Part shown: positions 36,701 to 56,422 of the stretch, piece by piece | Layout: each line of letters opens with the position of its first letter | How positions within the stretch are numbered: the first letter of the stretch is position 1 | From: Pseudomonas antarctica | GTDB taxonomy: Bacteria > Pseudomonadota > Gammaproteobacteria > Pseudomonadales > Pseudomonadaceae | DNA length: 64,000 bases | Direction: 5' to 3' | Assembly (NCBI RefSeq): GCF_001647715.1 | Contig: NZ_CP015600.1 | Location: forward strand, 3,596,001 to 3,660,000 | Notes under the pieces: model-generated | Database searches by the model: none | What the model saw: the letters and a program-made list of their open reading frames with translations, nothing else | Told to the model about the DNA's origin: nothing | Made by a program: the position numbers and the translations under genes

Positions 36701-39633
36701 GGCAATTGCTCGCGCAGGCGAGCCTTGAGCTGCTCACCGGCGGCCAGTTGTTCTGGCTCGGACAGCGCTTGTGTGGGCACCACGTAAGCCAGCAACTGGT
36801 TGTCAGCGGCCAGCAGCAGCGTTTCGCGCACGCCTGTCTGGGCCAATAGCAACGCCTCGATCTCACCCAGCTCGATGCGGAAACCACGGATTTTCACCTG
36901 GTGATCGACTCGCCCGACGTACTCGATTACCCCATCGGCGCGACAGCGTGCCAGGTCACCGGTGCGGTACAGGCGCTCGCCCAAGCGGCTGAACGGGTCG
37001 GCGACAAAACGTTCGGCGGTCAGTGCAGGTCGCTGCAGATAGGCACGCGCCAGGCCGCTTTCACTGGCGATATACAGCTCACCCACGGCACCGACCGGCA
37101 GCAGATTCAAATCGCGGTCGAGCACATACAGCGCACGCCCCGGCAGCGCCCGGCCGATAGGGCTGGCGCTGGCGCCGATCACGGTCGCGTCGTCGCTGCA
37201 GTCCAGCACGCTGGACACCACCGTCGCCTCGGTAGGCCCGTAGGTATTGAGCAGGCGTACATGCCCGAGCCCCGCGCGACGCCACAGCGCCGGGCCATCC
37301 AACGGCATGGCTTCGCCGCCGATATGCACCTGGCGCAGTGCGCCGTAAGCGCGTGAGCCGGCCGCCAGGCAATCCTGCAGGAAGAGTTTCCAGTAGGCCG
37401 TAGGCAAGTCGGCCAGGGTGATGCCCTGGGCGATAATCTGCCGGTACAGCTCGGCACCGTCCCACAGCTGCGGGCCACGCAGGACCACGCTGGCGCCAAC
37501 GGTCAGCGCCGGGTACAACTGCTCGACGAAACCGTCGAAGTTCAAGGTCGCAAACTGCAACACCCGGTCATCCGGGGTCAGGCACGAGTAGCCCGCAGCG
37601 ATGTTTGCGAACTCACTCAAAGCCGCATGGTTGATCGCCACGCCCTTGGGTTTACCAGTAGAACCTGAGGTGTAAATGACGTAAGCCAGGCTGCGCGGTT
37701 CGAAGTCGAGCCCGGGATTGTGCTCGGCACACTGCGCCAGTTGCGCATCGGCCACATCGATGTCCAGGGCCGACACGTGTTCAGGCAGTGGCAAACGCTC
37801 ACGCAGGGACGACTGAGTCAACACCCGCTGCAAGCCGCTGTCGTCGAGCATGTGCAGCAAGCGCTCACGCGGGTATTGCGGGTCGAGCGGCACGTAAGCG
37901 CCGCCCGCCTTGAGCACCGCCAGCAGGCTCACCACCATCGCAAACGAGCGCTCCACGGCAATGCCGACCAGCACCTCCGGGCCTACGCCGTGGGCGATCA
38001 GGTAATGGGCCAGACGGTTGGCCTGGCGATTCAACTCGCCATAGCTGATGGTCTGCTCATCCAGGGCCAAGGCCTGGCGTTGCGGGTGCTGCTGGGCCTG
38101 GGCCTCGAACAGCTGATGCACCGCCTGCAGTTCGCCGCCGGTGGCCGGGGCATTCCATTCCTTGCGTATCACCGTTTGTTCGGTTGCGCTCAGCATCGCC
38201 ACGTCACTGAGACGGCTGTGCGGTGCACTCACCACTGCGTGCAGCAGGTTCTGCCAATGCTGCGCCAAACGCTCTATTGTCGCGGCATCGAACAGGTCAG
38301 TGGCGTAGGTCAGCGCCGCCCAGATACCTTCCGGGGATTCATGGGTGTCCAGGCTGAGGTCGAAGTGCGTGGTTTGGCTGTCCCAGTCCAGCTCCGAAAC
38401 GCGCAAGCCGGGTAATTGCTGCCCCTCGCGCCCGCCCTGGGCGTCGGTCTGGTGATTGAACATCACTTGGAACAACGGGTTGTGGCTCAGGCTCCGCTCG
38501 GGCTGCAACGCCACCACCAGTTGCTCGAACGGCAAGTCCTGGTGCGCCTGGGCCTCCAGTGAACGCCGCTTGGTCTGCTGCAGCAGTTCGACAAACGTCA
38601 TCTGCCCGTCAAGGTCGGCCTTGAGCACCTGGGTGTTAACGAAAAAGCCAATCAGCCGCTCGGTTTCAACACGGTTACGGCTGGCATTTGGCACGCCGAT
38701 ACGGATGTCCGACTGCCCGCTGTAGCGATAGAGCAAGGTCTGGAACGAAGCCAGGAGCAACATGAACGAGGTGGCGCCCTCTAGCTGCGCAAGGCGCTTG
38801 ATGTCGCTGACCAGTGCCGGTTGCAGATGCACCTGCAGGCTGTTGCCGCGATGGCTTTGTTGGGCCGGTCGCGGATGGTCGAGGGGCAACTCCAGCACGG
38901 GCTGCTCACCGCCCAGCAGTGCCTGCCAGTACGCCAACTGACGGGCCTTCTCCCCCGCTTCCATCCAGCCGCGCTGCCACAGGGCATAGTCGGCGTACTG
39001 GATCGGCAAGTCCGGCAACGCCAGGGTGCGCCCCTGGCAGCAGGCCGCATAGAGCTGCACGAGTTCCTCGACCATCACCTGCATCGACCAGCCATCGGAA
39101 ATGATGTGGTGCTGGACCATCACCAGCACATGTTCATCTTCGGCCAGTTGCAACAGTGTCACGCGCAACAGCGGCGCCTGGAGCAGATCGAAAGGACGTG
39201 CAACCTCCGCTTCCACCCGCGCCATCAATTGCTGTTCGTCCGTTTGCATCTGCACGATTTCAACCCTGGCCTCAGGCATTACCGCCTGCAACAGCTGCTC
39301 ACCGTCCTGTACCAAGCGGGTACGCAGGCTTTCGTGGCGGGCCAGCAAACGGTCGAAACTGTGTTGTAACGCCGCGAGGTCGAGCTGGCCTTGCAGGCGC
39401 AGCGCCCCAGGAATGTGATAGGTGGCGCTGTCCGGATCAAGCTGCCAGAGAAACCACTGGCGTTCCTGGGCGTAAGACAATGGCAATGTGTCGACATCAT
39501 GCCGGGTGGGGGCAATCGGCAATTGCGCGAAACTCATGCCGCGCGCTTGCAGGCGCTGATAAAACTGCTGGCGTTGTTCAAGCGGCAGGCGAAGAAAGCG
39601 CGAGACCAGATCGATATTCGGGTTGGAAAGCAT
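27781..39633 (-). CDS. pvdD: Pyoverdine NRPS, three modules plus thioesterase (Lys, D-OHOrn, Ser)
   Basis: A 3950-residue NRPS with domain order C-A-T, C-A-T-E, C-A-T-TE. Key sites: C1 HHIISDGWS (~177), A1 TSGSTGKPKG (~660), T1 LGGHSLLAM (~1052), C2 (~1240), A2 (~1722), T2 LGGDSIIS (~2116), E HHLVVDGVSW (~2300), C3 HHILMDGWS (~2775), A3 (~3240), T3 LGGHSLRVL (~3620) and TE AGWSLGGN (~3750). Pocket codes aligned to GrsA by eye: A1 DGEDHGTVVK (Lys), A2 DGEVCGGVTK (hydroxyornithine type), A3 DVWHVSLIDK (Ser). The E domain after A2 makes D-OHOrn, and C3 shows the D-acceptor style of condensation domain. The TE should release the peptide, probably cyclising the C-terminal Ser onto Lys. It works like P. 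aeruginosa PvdJ and PvdD combined. Starts 3 bases after the upstream NRPS stop. Confidence 0.93.
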   Translation of the reverse strand: MLSNPNIDLVSRFLRLPLEQRQQFYQRLQARGMSFAQLPIAPTRHDVDTLPLSYAQERQWFLWQLDPDSATYHIPGALRLQGQLDLAALQHSFDRLLARHESLRTRLVQDGEQLLQAVMPEARVEIVQMQTDEQQLMARVEAEVARPFDLLQAPLLRVTLLQLAEDEHVLVMVQHHIISDGWSMQVMVEELVQLYAACCQGRTLALPDLPIQYADYALWQRGWMEAGEKARQLAYWQALLGGEQPVLELPLDHPRPAQQSHRGNSLQVHLQPALVSDIKRLAQLEGATSFMLLLASFQTLLYRYSGQSDIRIGVPNASRNRVETERLIGFFVNTQVLKADLDGQMTFVELLQQTKRRSLEAQAHQDLPFEQLVVALQPERSLSHNPLFQVMFNHQTDAQGGREGQQLPGLRVSELDWDSQTTHFDLSLDTHESPEGIWAALTYATDLFDAATIERLAQHWQNLLHAVVSAPHSRLSDVAMLSATEQTVIRKEWNAPATGGELQAVHQLFEAQAQQHPQRQALALDEQTISYGELNRQANRLAHYLIAHGVGPEVLVGIAVERSFAMVVSLLAVLKAGGAYVPLDPQYPRERLLHMLDDSGLQRVLTQSSLRERLPLPEHVSALDIDVADAQLAQCAEHNPGLDFEPRSLAYVIYTSGSTGKPKGVAINHAALSEFANIAAGYSCLTPDDRVLQFATLNFDGFVEQLYPALTVGASVVLRGPQLWDGAELYRQIIAQGITLADLPTAYWKLFLQDCLAAGSRAYGALRQVHIGGEAMPLDGPALWRRAGLGHVRLLNTYGPTEATVVSSVLDCSDDATVIGASASPIGRALPGRALYVLDRDLNLLPVGAVGELYIASESGLARAYLQRPALTAERFVADPFSRLGERLYRTGDLARCRADGVIEYVGRVDHQVKIRGFRIELGEIEALLLAQTGVRETLLLAADNQLLAYVVPTQALSEPEQLAAGEQLKARLREQLPDYMVPAHLIFLARMPLNPNGKLDRQALPKPDAASVQADWQAPVTALQQRVAAIWADILGTERVGLTQHFFELGGHSLLAMQVVSRMRQALNLEVPLKMLFEQPRLDGFVAAIEAHSPTAPKAPALLPVGRDQPLPLSYAQERQWFLWQLEPQSAAYHIPSALRLKGRLDTAALQRSFDTLLARHESLRTHLRQTHDGAVQVIDPVASLPMVRADVEEAQLKARVEAEIARPFDLQQGPLLRVTLLRLAADEHVLVLVQHHIVSDGWSMQLVVEELVQLYAAYSQGQGVQLPQLPIQYADYAVWQRNWMDAGEKARQLAYWREVLGGEQSVLELPFDHPRPAVQSHRGARLPIELAPTLAHDLKALAQQQGVTLFMLLLASFQTLLHRYSGQEEIRVGVPIANRNRSETERLIGFFVNTQVLKADLHGQMSVEQLLQHTRQRALDAQAHQDLPFEQLVEALQPERSLSHNPLFQVMFNHQTDVGQAQVQHQLPQLRVEGLDWESKTAHFDLDLDIQESAEGIWATLGYAQDLFEADTVHRMARHWQNLLQGMVANPQQTLSQLPLLDTAEQQQILQLWNCTDSGFSAKRLVHEMVADRARENPNAVAVKFDAQTLTYGELDRQANRLAHALIARGVGPEVRVAIAMPRSAESMVAFLAVMKSGGVYVPLDVEYPRDRLLYMMQDTRAKLLLTHSAVQQRLPIPQGLEVLAVDQAAAWAEVDDTDPRVALDGDNLAYVIYTSGSTGLPKGVAVSHGPLVAHIIATGERYETGPADCELHFMSFAFDGSHEGWMHPLINGASVLIRDDSLWLPEYTYAQMHRHNVTMAVFPPVYLQQLAEHAERDGNPPAVRVYCFGGDAVAQASYDLAWRALKPTYLFNGYGPTETVVTPLLWKARKGDPCGAVYAPIGTLLGNRSGYVLDAQLNLQPIGVAGELYLGGEGVARGYLERPALTAERFVPDPFGKPGSRVYRSGDLTRGRPDGVVDYLGRVDHQVKIRGFRIELGEIEARLREQDSVGETVVVAQEGPTGKQLVAYVVPLDPALIDDAVAQSNGREALRRALKTRLPDYMVPTHLMFLARMPLTPNGKLDRKGLPLPDVSLMQQVYVAPQSELEQKIAAIWSDVLRLPRVGLHDNFFELGGDSIISIQVVSRARQVGVRFTPKDLFQHQTVQSLAAVAREGEGAVLLDQSALTGELLLLPIQHAFFADDIPAREHWNQSVVLQPHQRLEVPVLVAALQALIVHHDALRTTFAQGVNGWSAAYRSAEQHQAEQVLWQTTLTTLEELETLGEEAQRSLDLSQGPLLRAVLVGMADGSQRLLLVIHHLVVDGVSWRILLEDLQTAYRQIAQGAAVVLPAKTSSTRAWAARLQAYAGSPALAQALTWWQTQLHGSHAGLPGADPQASLSNRHALSVTTQLDPGFTRRLLQDAPSAYRTQINDLLLTALARVIVGWTGDTSMLIRLEGHGREDLFDEIDLTRTVGWFTSLYPLQLTPTDSLAGSLKHIKEQLRAVPDKGLGFGALRYLGNAEAQQALSALPRPRITFNYLGQFDGSFEGGEQEGLFAPSGDASGAEQSLDAPLGNWLEINGQVYAGELKLNWSFSQEMFAQATLQQLADEYALELKALIEHCCAPANQGVTPSDFPLARLSQGQLDALPLNFSEVEDLYPLSPMQQGMLFQSLYGEGSGDYINQMRIDVDGLDVPRFRQAWQAAVDRHEILRSGFLWQTDVEQPLQVVYKQRRIPLEALDWTDRTDCPAALDSLAESARAQGFVLEQAPLLSLSVIRTGVSSYHLIYTNHHILMDGWSGSQLFGEVLQHYAGEPLAAPTGRYRDYIAWLQAQNKAVSEAFWKDQLVNLQAPTRLACGQSSEVQTAPAANGEHRLSFDAAHTERLKVFAQSNKVTLNTLVQAAWLLLLHHHTGQATVAFGATVAGRPAELRGIEQQVGLFINTLPVVATPEAQMSVSQWLQHVQSQNVRLREQEHTPLFEIQRWAGLGGEALFDSILVFENYPVSEALEQGAPSGLRFGTVHSLEQTHYPLTVLLGMGESLGLEFNYDRQAFSAAHIQRLAEHFQQLLSALIMDADQCLAALPSVALAERQTLQAWNATAQSYPLHQSVHQLIEAQVVRTPDATALAFAGQHLSYAELNRRANRLAHRLIAAGVGPDVLVGLAVERSIEMVVGLLAVLKAGGAYVPLDPEYPRDRLAYMLQDSGVTWLLTQAHLLEQLPIPTGVQHLVLETGEAWLEGYSAHNPDIAVDGENLAYVIYTSGSTGQPKGAGNRHSALTNRLCWMQQAYGLEASDSVLQKTPFSFDVSVWEFFWPLMAGARLVVAAPGEHRDPARLVSLINAEQVTTLHFVPSMLQAFLQDSAASACHSLQRIVCSGEALPVDAQQQVFAKLPGAQLYNLYGPTEAAIDVTHWTCVDEGHDAVPIGRPIANLGCYVLDGNLAPAPVGVLGELYLGGIGLARGYHRRPALTAERFVTDPFGSGARLYRTGDLARYRDDGVIEYAGRIDHQVKLRGLRIELGEIEARLLEHACVREAAVLAVGGTHLVGYLVLQEPCADWKALVGAHLAAQLPDYMVPAQWVVLAQMPLSPNGKLDRKALPKPEANAAQDYQAPQSDIEQQVAAIWSEVLGVERVGLNDNFFELGGHSLRVLLLKERIRQVSGVNLSVSQLMLNPTVRGQVNCVQGEVRSELIVKLNSQTQGTPLFMFHPSFGSVHCYTAIALALREQRPVFGVICRALVEEGAPVPEWQAMVDDYTAQLLKAQPQGAYRLAGWSLGGNLAMEVAYALEQAGREVEFVGWIDSAPPQWLKPYWDAVVIEDDREVSANERRAALLGVMFPAFAEQIEGAWQQCRRQAADEAGQWQAFVAWAEQTLGEAFTGIKDELLRGNEAQISWEVDRALSERMTAADFKPIQAPVSCWWASLSRAGHFKDLIEQHMAGVIGQARIERSVMIETDHDGIIDSAAFINSLVAAME
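33613..34965 (-). repeat. Near-identical 1.35-kb repeat, copy in the OHOrn module of the TE-ending NRPS
   Basis: This stretch encodes most of adenylation domain A2. It aligns without gaps, at a constant offset of 6528 bases, to 40141-41493 in the other NRPS gene. Long tracts are identical or differ only at single third positions. An island at about 34500-34650 has diverged. Same orientation, so it is a direct repeat. Confidence 0.88.
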
Positions 39634-39636
39634 GGT

Positions 39637-53691
<14,055 letters not shown>

Positions 53692-53746
53692 TTCTTGGAG
53701 TCCGGAGCAATAGGCGGGAAGCACAAAGGCACGTCGTCCCTATAAA

Positions 53747-53769
53747 ACGAACCGGGCGAGGAAAAATTA
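53747..53769 (-). promoter_or_regulatory. Degenerate PvdS-type box upstream of the NRPS operon
   Basis: On the minus strand the region reads GC-TAATT, 15 bases, CGT (53769 to 53747). Read as CTAAT it has a 16-base spacer. Either way it deviates at one to three positions from TAAAT-N16-CGT. It is the best candidate within the 208-base divergent region and lies 56 bases before the NRPS start. Known pyoverdine NRPS genes are PvdS-dependent, so the site is plausible but not a clean match. Confidence 0.45.
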
Positions 53770-53848
53770 GCGGGGGTGGGAGGCGTGGAGCGAGGTGTCA
53801 TCAAGGGTTACATCAATCTTGAGAAAGACACACAAACCCGAGTTAGCA

Positions 53849-53883
53849 TTGACGGACACCACTTTTTGCAACTACATTTAGTT
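53849..53883 (+). promoter_or_regulatory. Probable hicAB promoter with overlapping operator
   Basis: TTGACG (53849-53854), 18 bases, TACATT (53873-53878) resembles a sigma-70 promoter. The inverted repeat AACTA-N4-TAGTT (53870-53883) overlaps the -10 element, 16 bases before the hicA start. HicB-type antitoxins commonly repress their own promoter through such palindromes; this assignment is inference. Confidence 0.45.
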
Positions 53884-53899
53884 ACACGCAGGGATCGCC

Positions 53900-54151
53900 G
53901 TGTCAAAAAATGAAAAGCTGCTCGCCAAACTGCTCAACGAGCACATGGCCTTTACCTGGCCAGAGCTCGTAACGCTGCTGCATCGCTTGGGCTACACACA
54001 GATTGAAGGGGCTGGAAGCCGCGTCAAGTTCGACATCGGCGACCCCAGTGCAATGATCAGCTTGCACAAGCCTCACCCCGGCAACGAACTGAAACACTAC
54101 ATTCGGCGCCAGATCATCGAACAATTGAAATCAGGAGAACTGATTCAGTGA
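53900..54151 (+). CDS. hicA: HicA-family mRNA interferase toxin
   Basis: An 83-residue protein with GTG start (MSKNEKLLAKLLNEH). The double-stranded-RNA-binding-like HicA fold is indicated by FTWPELVTLLHRLGYTQIEGAGSRVKFDIGDPSAMISLHKPHPGNELKHYIRRQIIEQL. HicA toxins cleave mRNA and block translation. The position usually occupied by the catalytic His (GSHH) reads GSRVKF here, as in the HKPHPGNELK subfamily, where a different His (LHKPH) may matter. A four-base overlap (GTGA) with hicB shows translational coupling. The NRPS operon is divergent. Confidence 0.88.
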   Translation: MSKNEKLLAKLLNEHMAFTWPELVTLLHRLGYTQIEGAGSRVKFDIGDPSAMISLHKPHPGNELKHYIRRQIIEQLKSGELIQ

Positions 54152-54513
54152 ACAACCAACTGAAATACAAAGGCTACATCGGCTCTATCGAAGCCAGCCT
54201 CGAAGACAACTGCCTGTTCGGCAAGATTCTGTTTATCAAGGCCTTGGTCAGCTACGAAGGGAAAACCGTCGCAGAGCTGGACGCTGCGTTCCGTGAGGCA
54301 GTCGATGACTACCTCGCGACATGCCACGCACTGGGGCAAACGCCGGAGAAGCCTTGCAAGGGCTCATTCAACGTACGGGTCGGCCATGACCTGCATTTGG
54401 CGGCGGCACTGGCCGCGACCCGTAAAAAAGTCACGCTCAATGACCTGACGCGCCAGGCGTTGAATGAGTTCTTGCAGCATCACTGCACAGAACCTCTACC
54501 CGTGCTCGGTTGA
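54148..54513 (+). CDS. hicB: HicB-family antitoxin
   Basis: A 121-residue antitoxin, GTG start overlapping the hicA stop. Residues 1-65 (KYKGYIGSIEASLEDNCLFGKILFIKALVSYEGKTVAELDAAFREAVDDYLATC) are the partial RNase H-like HicB fold. The C-terminus (FNVRVGHDLHLAAALAATRKKVTLNDLTRQALNEFL) is a ribbon-helix-helix DNA-binding segment. It neutralises HicA and represses the operon (family knowledge). Its last 18 bases overlap the convergent MFS gene. Confidence 0.9.
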   Translation: MNNQLKYKGYIGSIEASLEDNCLFGKILFIKALVSYEGKTVAELDAAFREAVDDYLATCHALGQTPEKPCKGSFNVRVGHDLHLAAALAATRKKVTLNDLTRQALNEFLQHHCTEPLPVLG

Positions 54514-55686
54514 CGGCCCCAACCGCCGATACCCAAGTGCTGCCGAGCCCAGCACAATCGCACCGGCCACCAACGCCACCCAAAATCCGCTGGTAGCACC
54601 GAAATGATCGATCATCCAACCGGAGCTGGCAGCGCCAATGGCCACGCCGATGCTCAGGCCGGTGATCAGCCAGGTCATGCCTTCGGTCAGGCGGCTGGGC
54701 GGCACGACTTGCTCCACCAGGGCCATTGACACGATCAAGGTCGGGGCGAAGAACAAACCTGAAATAAAGATCGCCACCGCCAACCCGGTGATATTGGTCA
54801 CCAGCAGTAACGGTAAAGTGGTAAACGCCGTTGCCACGCCGCAGAACAGAAACTGGCGGGGCAACGGCGCCTTGAGCTTAAGGATGCCAAATGCCAAACC
54901 CGCCAGGCACGAACCGATGGCATACACCGAAAGCACGATGCTTGCCGCCGCCGGTTGGCCCTGATATTGGGCAAAGGCCACGCTGACCACATCCACGACG
55001 CCGACGATCACGCCCATGGCCAGCAACAGGATCATCAGGATCAGCACCGAAGGTGATGCGATCAGCCAACCGCCGTGATGCCCCGTGTGCTCATGCACGG
55101 GTGGTTCTGTCGCGCGTTGCAGCACGAAGGCCGTGACACCCACGGCCAGCAACACTGCCGCTACCAAAGGTCCTGCCTCGGGAAAGAGCACGACACACAG
55201 GCCTACGGAGATCGGCGGGCCGATGATGAAACACACCTCATCCAGCACAGACTCCAGGGCAAACGCGGTTTGCAACCTGGGCTGACCGCGCAACAACTCG
55301 GTCCAACGTGCCCGCACCATGGCCGACATGTTCGGCATACAACCGGCAAAGGCGGCGAACAGGAACAAGGTCCAGCTCGGCGCCTGCAAGCGCGTGCACA
55401 GCAATAACAGCAACAACGCCCCACCCCCCATCATTGCGGCGATTGGTAGCACCTTGCCCTGGCTGTGCCGGTCGACCAGCCGCGACACCTGCGGCGCGCA
55501 AAACGCCGTTGCCAAGGCGAACACCGCCGCCACCGCGCCCGCCAGGCCATAGCCACCGTGTACTTGCGAAAGCATGGTAATCAGGCCGATGCCCGTCATC
55601 GATATCGGCATGCGCGCAAGCATGCCCGCCAAGACAAAAGCCCTGCTACCTGGGACCTGGAACAACTCGGCATAGGGATTTGCCAT
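54496..55686 (-). CDS. Major facilitator superfamily transporter (drug-efflux type)
   Basis: A 396-residue inner-membrane protein with about 12 hydrophobic segments. VSRLVDRHSQGKVLPIAAM resembles the loop 2-3 motif (G-x-x-x-D-R-x-G-R-R), and AFAGCMPNMSAMVRARWTELL the segment after helix 4. It is most like small DHA1-type exporters; substrate unknown. It is divergent from a TetR gene. The intergenic region carries two identical-arm palindromes, so TetR repression with drug induction is likely. Confidence 0.85.
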   Translation of the reverse strand: MANPYAELFQVPGSRAFVLAGMLARMPISMTGIGLITMLSQVHGGYGLAGAVAAVFALATAFCAPQVSRLVDRHSQGKVLPIAAMMGGGALLLLLLCTRLQAPSWTLFLFAAFAGCMPNMSAMVRARWTELLRGQPRLQTAFALESVLDEVCFIIGPPISVGLCVVLFPEAGPLVAAVLLAVGVTAFVLQRATEPPVHEHTGHHGGWLIASPSVLILMILLLAMGVIVGVVDVVSVAFAQYQGQPAAASIVLSVYAIGSCLAGLAFGILKLKAPLPRQFLFCGVATAFTTLPLLLVTNITGLAVAIFISGLFFAPTLIVSMALVEQVVPPSRLTEGMTWLITGLSIGVAIGAASSGWMIDHFGATSGFWVALVAGAIVLGSAALGYRRLGPSTEHG

Positions 55687-55746
55687 CCTGCTTAACCTCT
55701 TCCTTTGCGCCTTGAAACTTGCTATCTGCGGTTATCAAGGCAATAT

Positions 55747-55763
55747 ACATACGGCGCGTATGT
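55747..55763. promoter_or_regulatory. TetR operator 1 (ACATACG-N3-CGTATGT)
   Basis: A 17-bp perfect palindrome with GCG at the centre, between the divergent MFS and tetR genes. The arms are identical to the second copy at 55779-55795. Confidence 0.8.
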
Positions 55764-55778
55764 GGCGGAGCATGCGTA

Positions 55779-55795
55779 ACATACGCACCGTATGT
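55779..55795. promoter_or_regulatory. TetR operator 2 (ACATACG-N3-CGTATGT)
   Basis: The second 17-bp palindrome, with CAC at the centre. Centres of the two sites are 32 bp apart, about three helical turns, so two dimers could bind on the same DNA face. It lies 34 bases before the tetR start. Confidence 0.82.
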
Positions 55796-55828
55796 CAATC
55801 ACTCACTAGCCCAATGCGAGCCTTATCA

Positions 55829-56422
55829 ATGAGCCGAGCCCGTACCGAAATCATCGAAGACACCCGCGCCCGGCTGATCGCCAGTGCCCGCGCGGCCTTC
55901 GCCACGCATGGGTTCGCCAACACGTCGATGGACGATTTTACCGCTCGCGCCGGCCTGACTCGAGGCGCGTTGTACCACCACTTCGGTGACAAGAAAGGTT
56001 TGTTGGCCGCGGTGGTTGCGCAACTCGACAGTGAGATGGACGCACGCTTGCAGCACATCACCGAACAGGCCCAGGACCCCTGGCGCGGTTTTTGTGATCG
56101 CTGCCAAGCCTATCTGCGCATGGCCCAGGATGGCGAGATCCAACGCATTGTGTTGCAGGATGCGCCTGCCGTATTAGGCGATACAGGCTGCCAACAACAT
56201 TGTGTGGAATCGTTGCGCCAATTGCTGGAGGCGTTGATGCAGACCGGTGCCATCCTGCAAGCCCCCAGCGTCGCGCTGGCTCAATTGATCAATGGCAGCC
56301 TGGTCAATACCGCTTTGTGGATCGCCCGGGATGAACACCCGATCGAACGCCTGGAAGAAGGCCTGTCGAGCCTGGAACTGTTGCTGCAAGGCCTGAAGCA
56401 ACCCATCACACCAGCCGTGTGA
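55829..56422 (+). CDS. TetR-family transcriptional regulator
   Basis: A 197-residue repressor. Residues 6-52 (TEIIEDTRARLIASARAAFATHGFANTSMDDFTARAGLTRGALYHHFGDKKGLLAAVV) are the TetR HTH, with recognition helix RGALYHHFGDK. The C-terminal part is an all-helical ligand/dimer domain (RIVLQDAPAVLGDTGCQQHC, LINGSLVNTALWIARDEHP). ATG 55829 (MSRARTE) is chosen because upstream codons run through the operator palindromes; ATG 55814 is possible. It probably represses itself and the MFS gene. Its 3' end overlaps the convergent MATE gene by 17 bases. Confidence 0.9.
   Translation: MSRARTEIIEDTRARLIASARAAFATHGFANTSMDDFTARAGLTRGALYHHFGDKKGLLAAVVAQLDSEMDARLQHITEQAQDPWRGFCDRCQAYLRMAQDGEIQRIVLQDAPAVLGDTGCQQHCVESLRQLLEALMQTGAILQAPSVALAQLINGSLVNTALWIARDEHPIERLEEGLSSLELLLQGLKQPITPAV

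Noticed and set aside
39634..39636. The NRPS gene break as a frameshift in one giant gene
   Set aside because: Both genes are in the same frame, separated by a genuine stop and a new ATG, with a condensation-domain N-terminus following; multi-gene NRPS splits at module ends are normal.
53900..54151. HicA as an inactive remnant because GSHH is missing
   Set aside because: The GSRV...LHKPHPGNELK form is, as I recall, a common HicA subfamily, and both genes are full length and overlapping.
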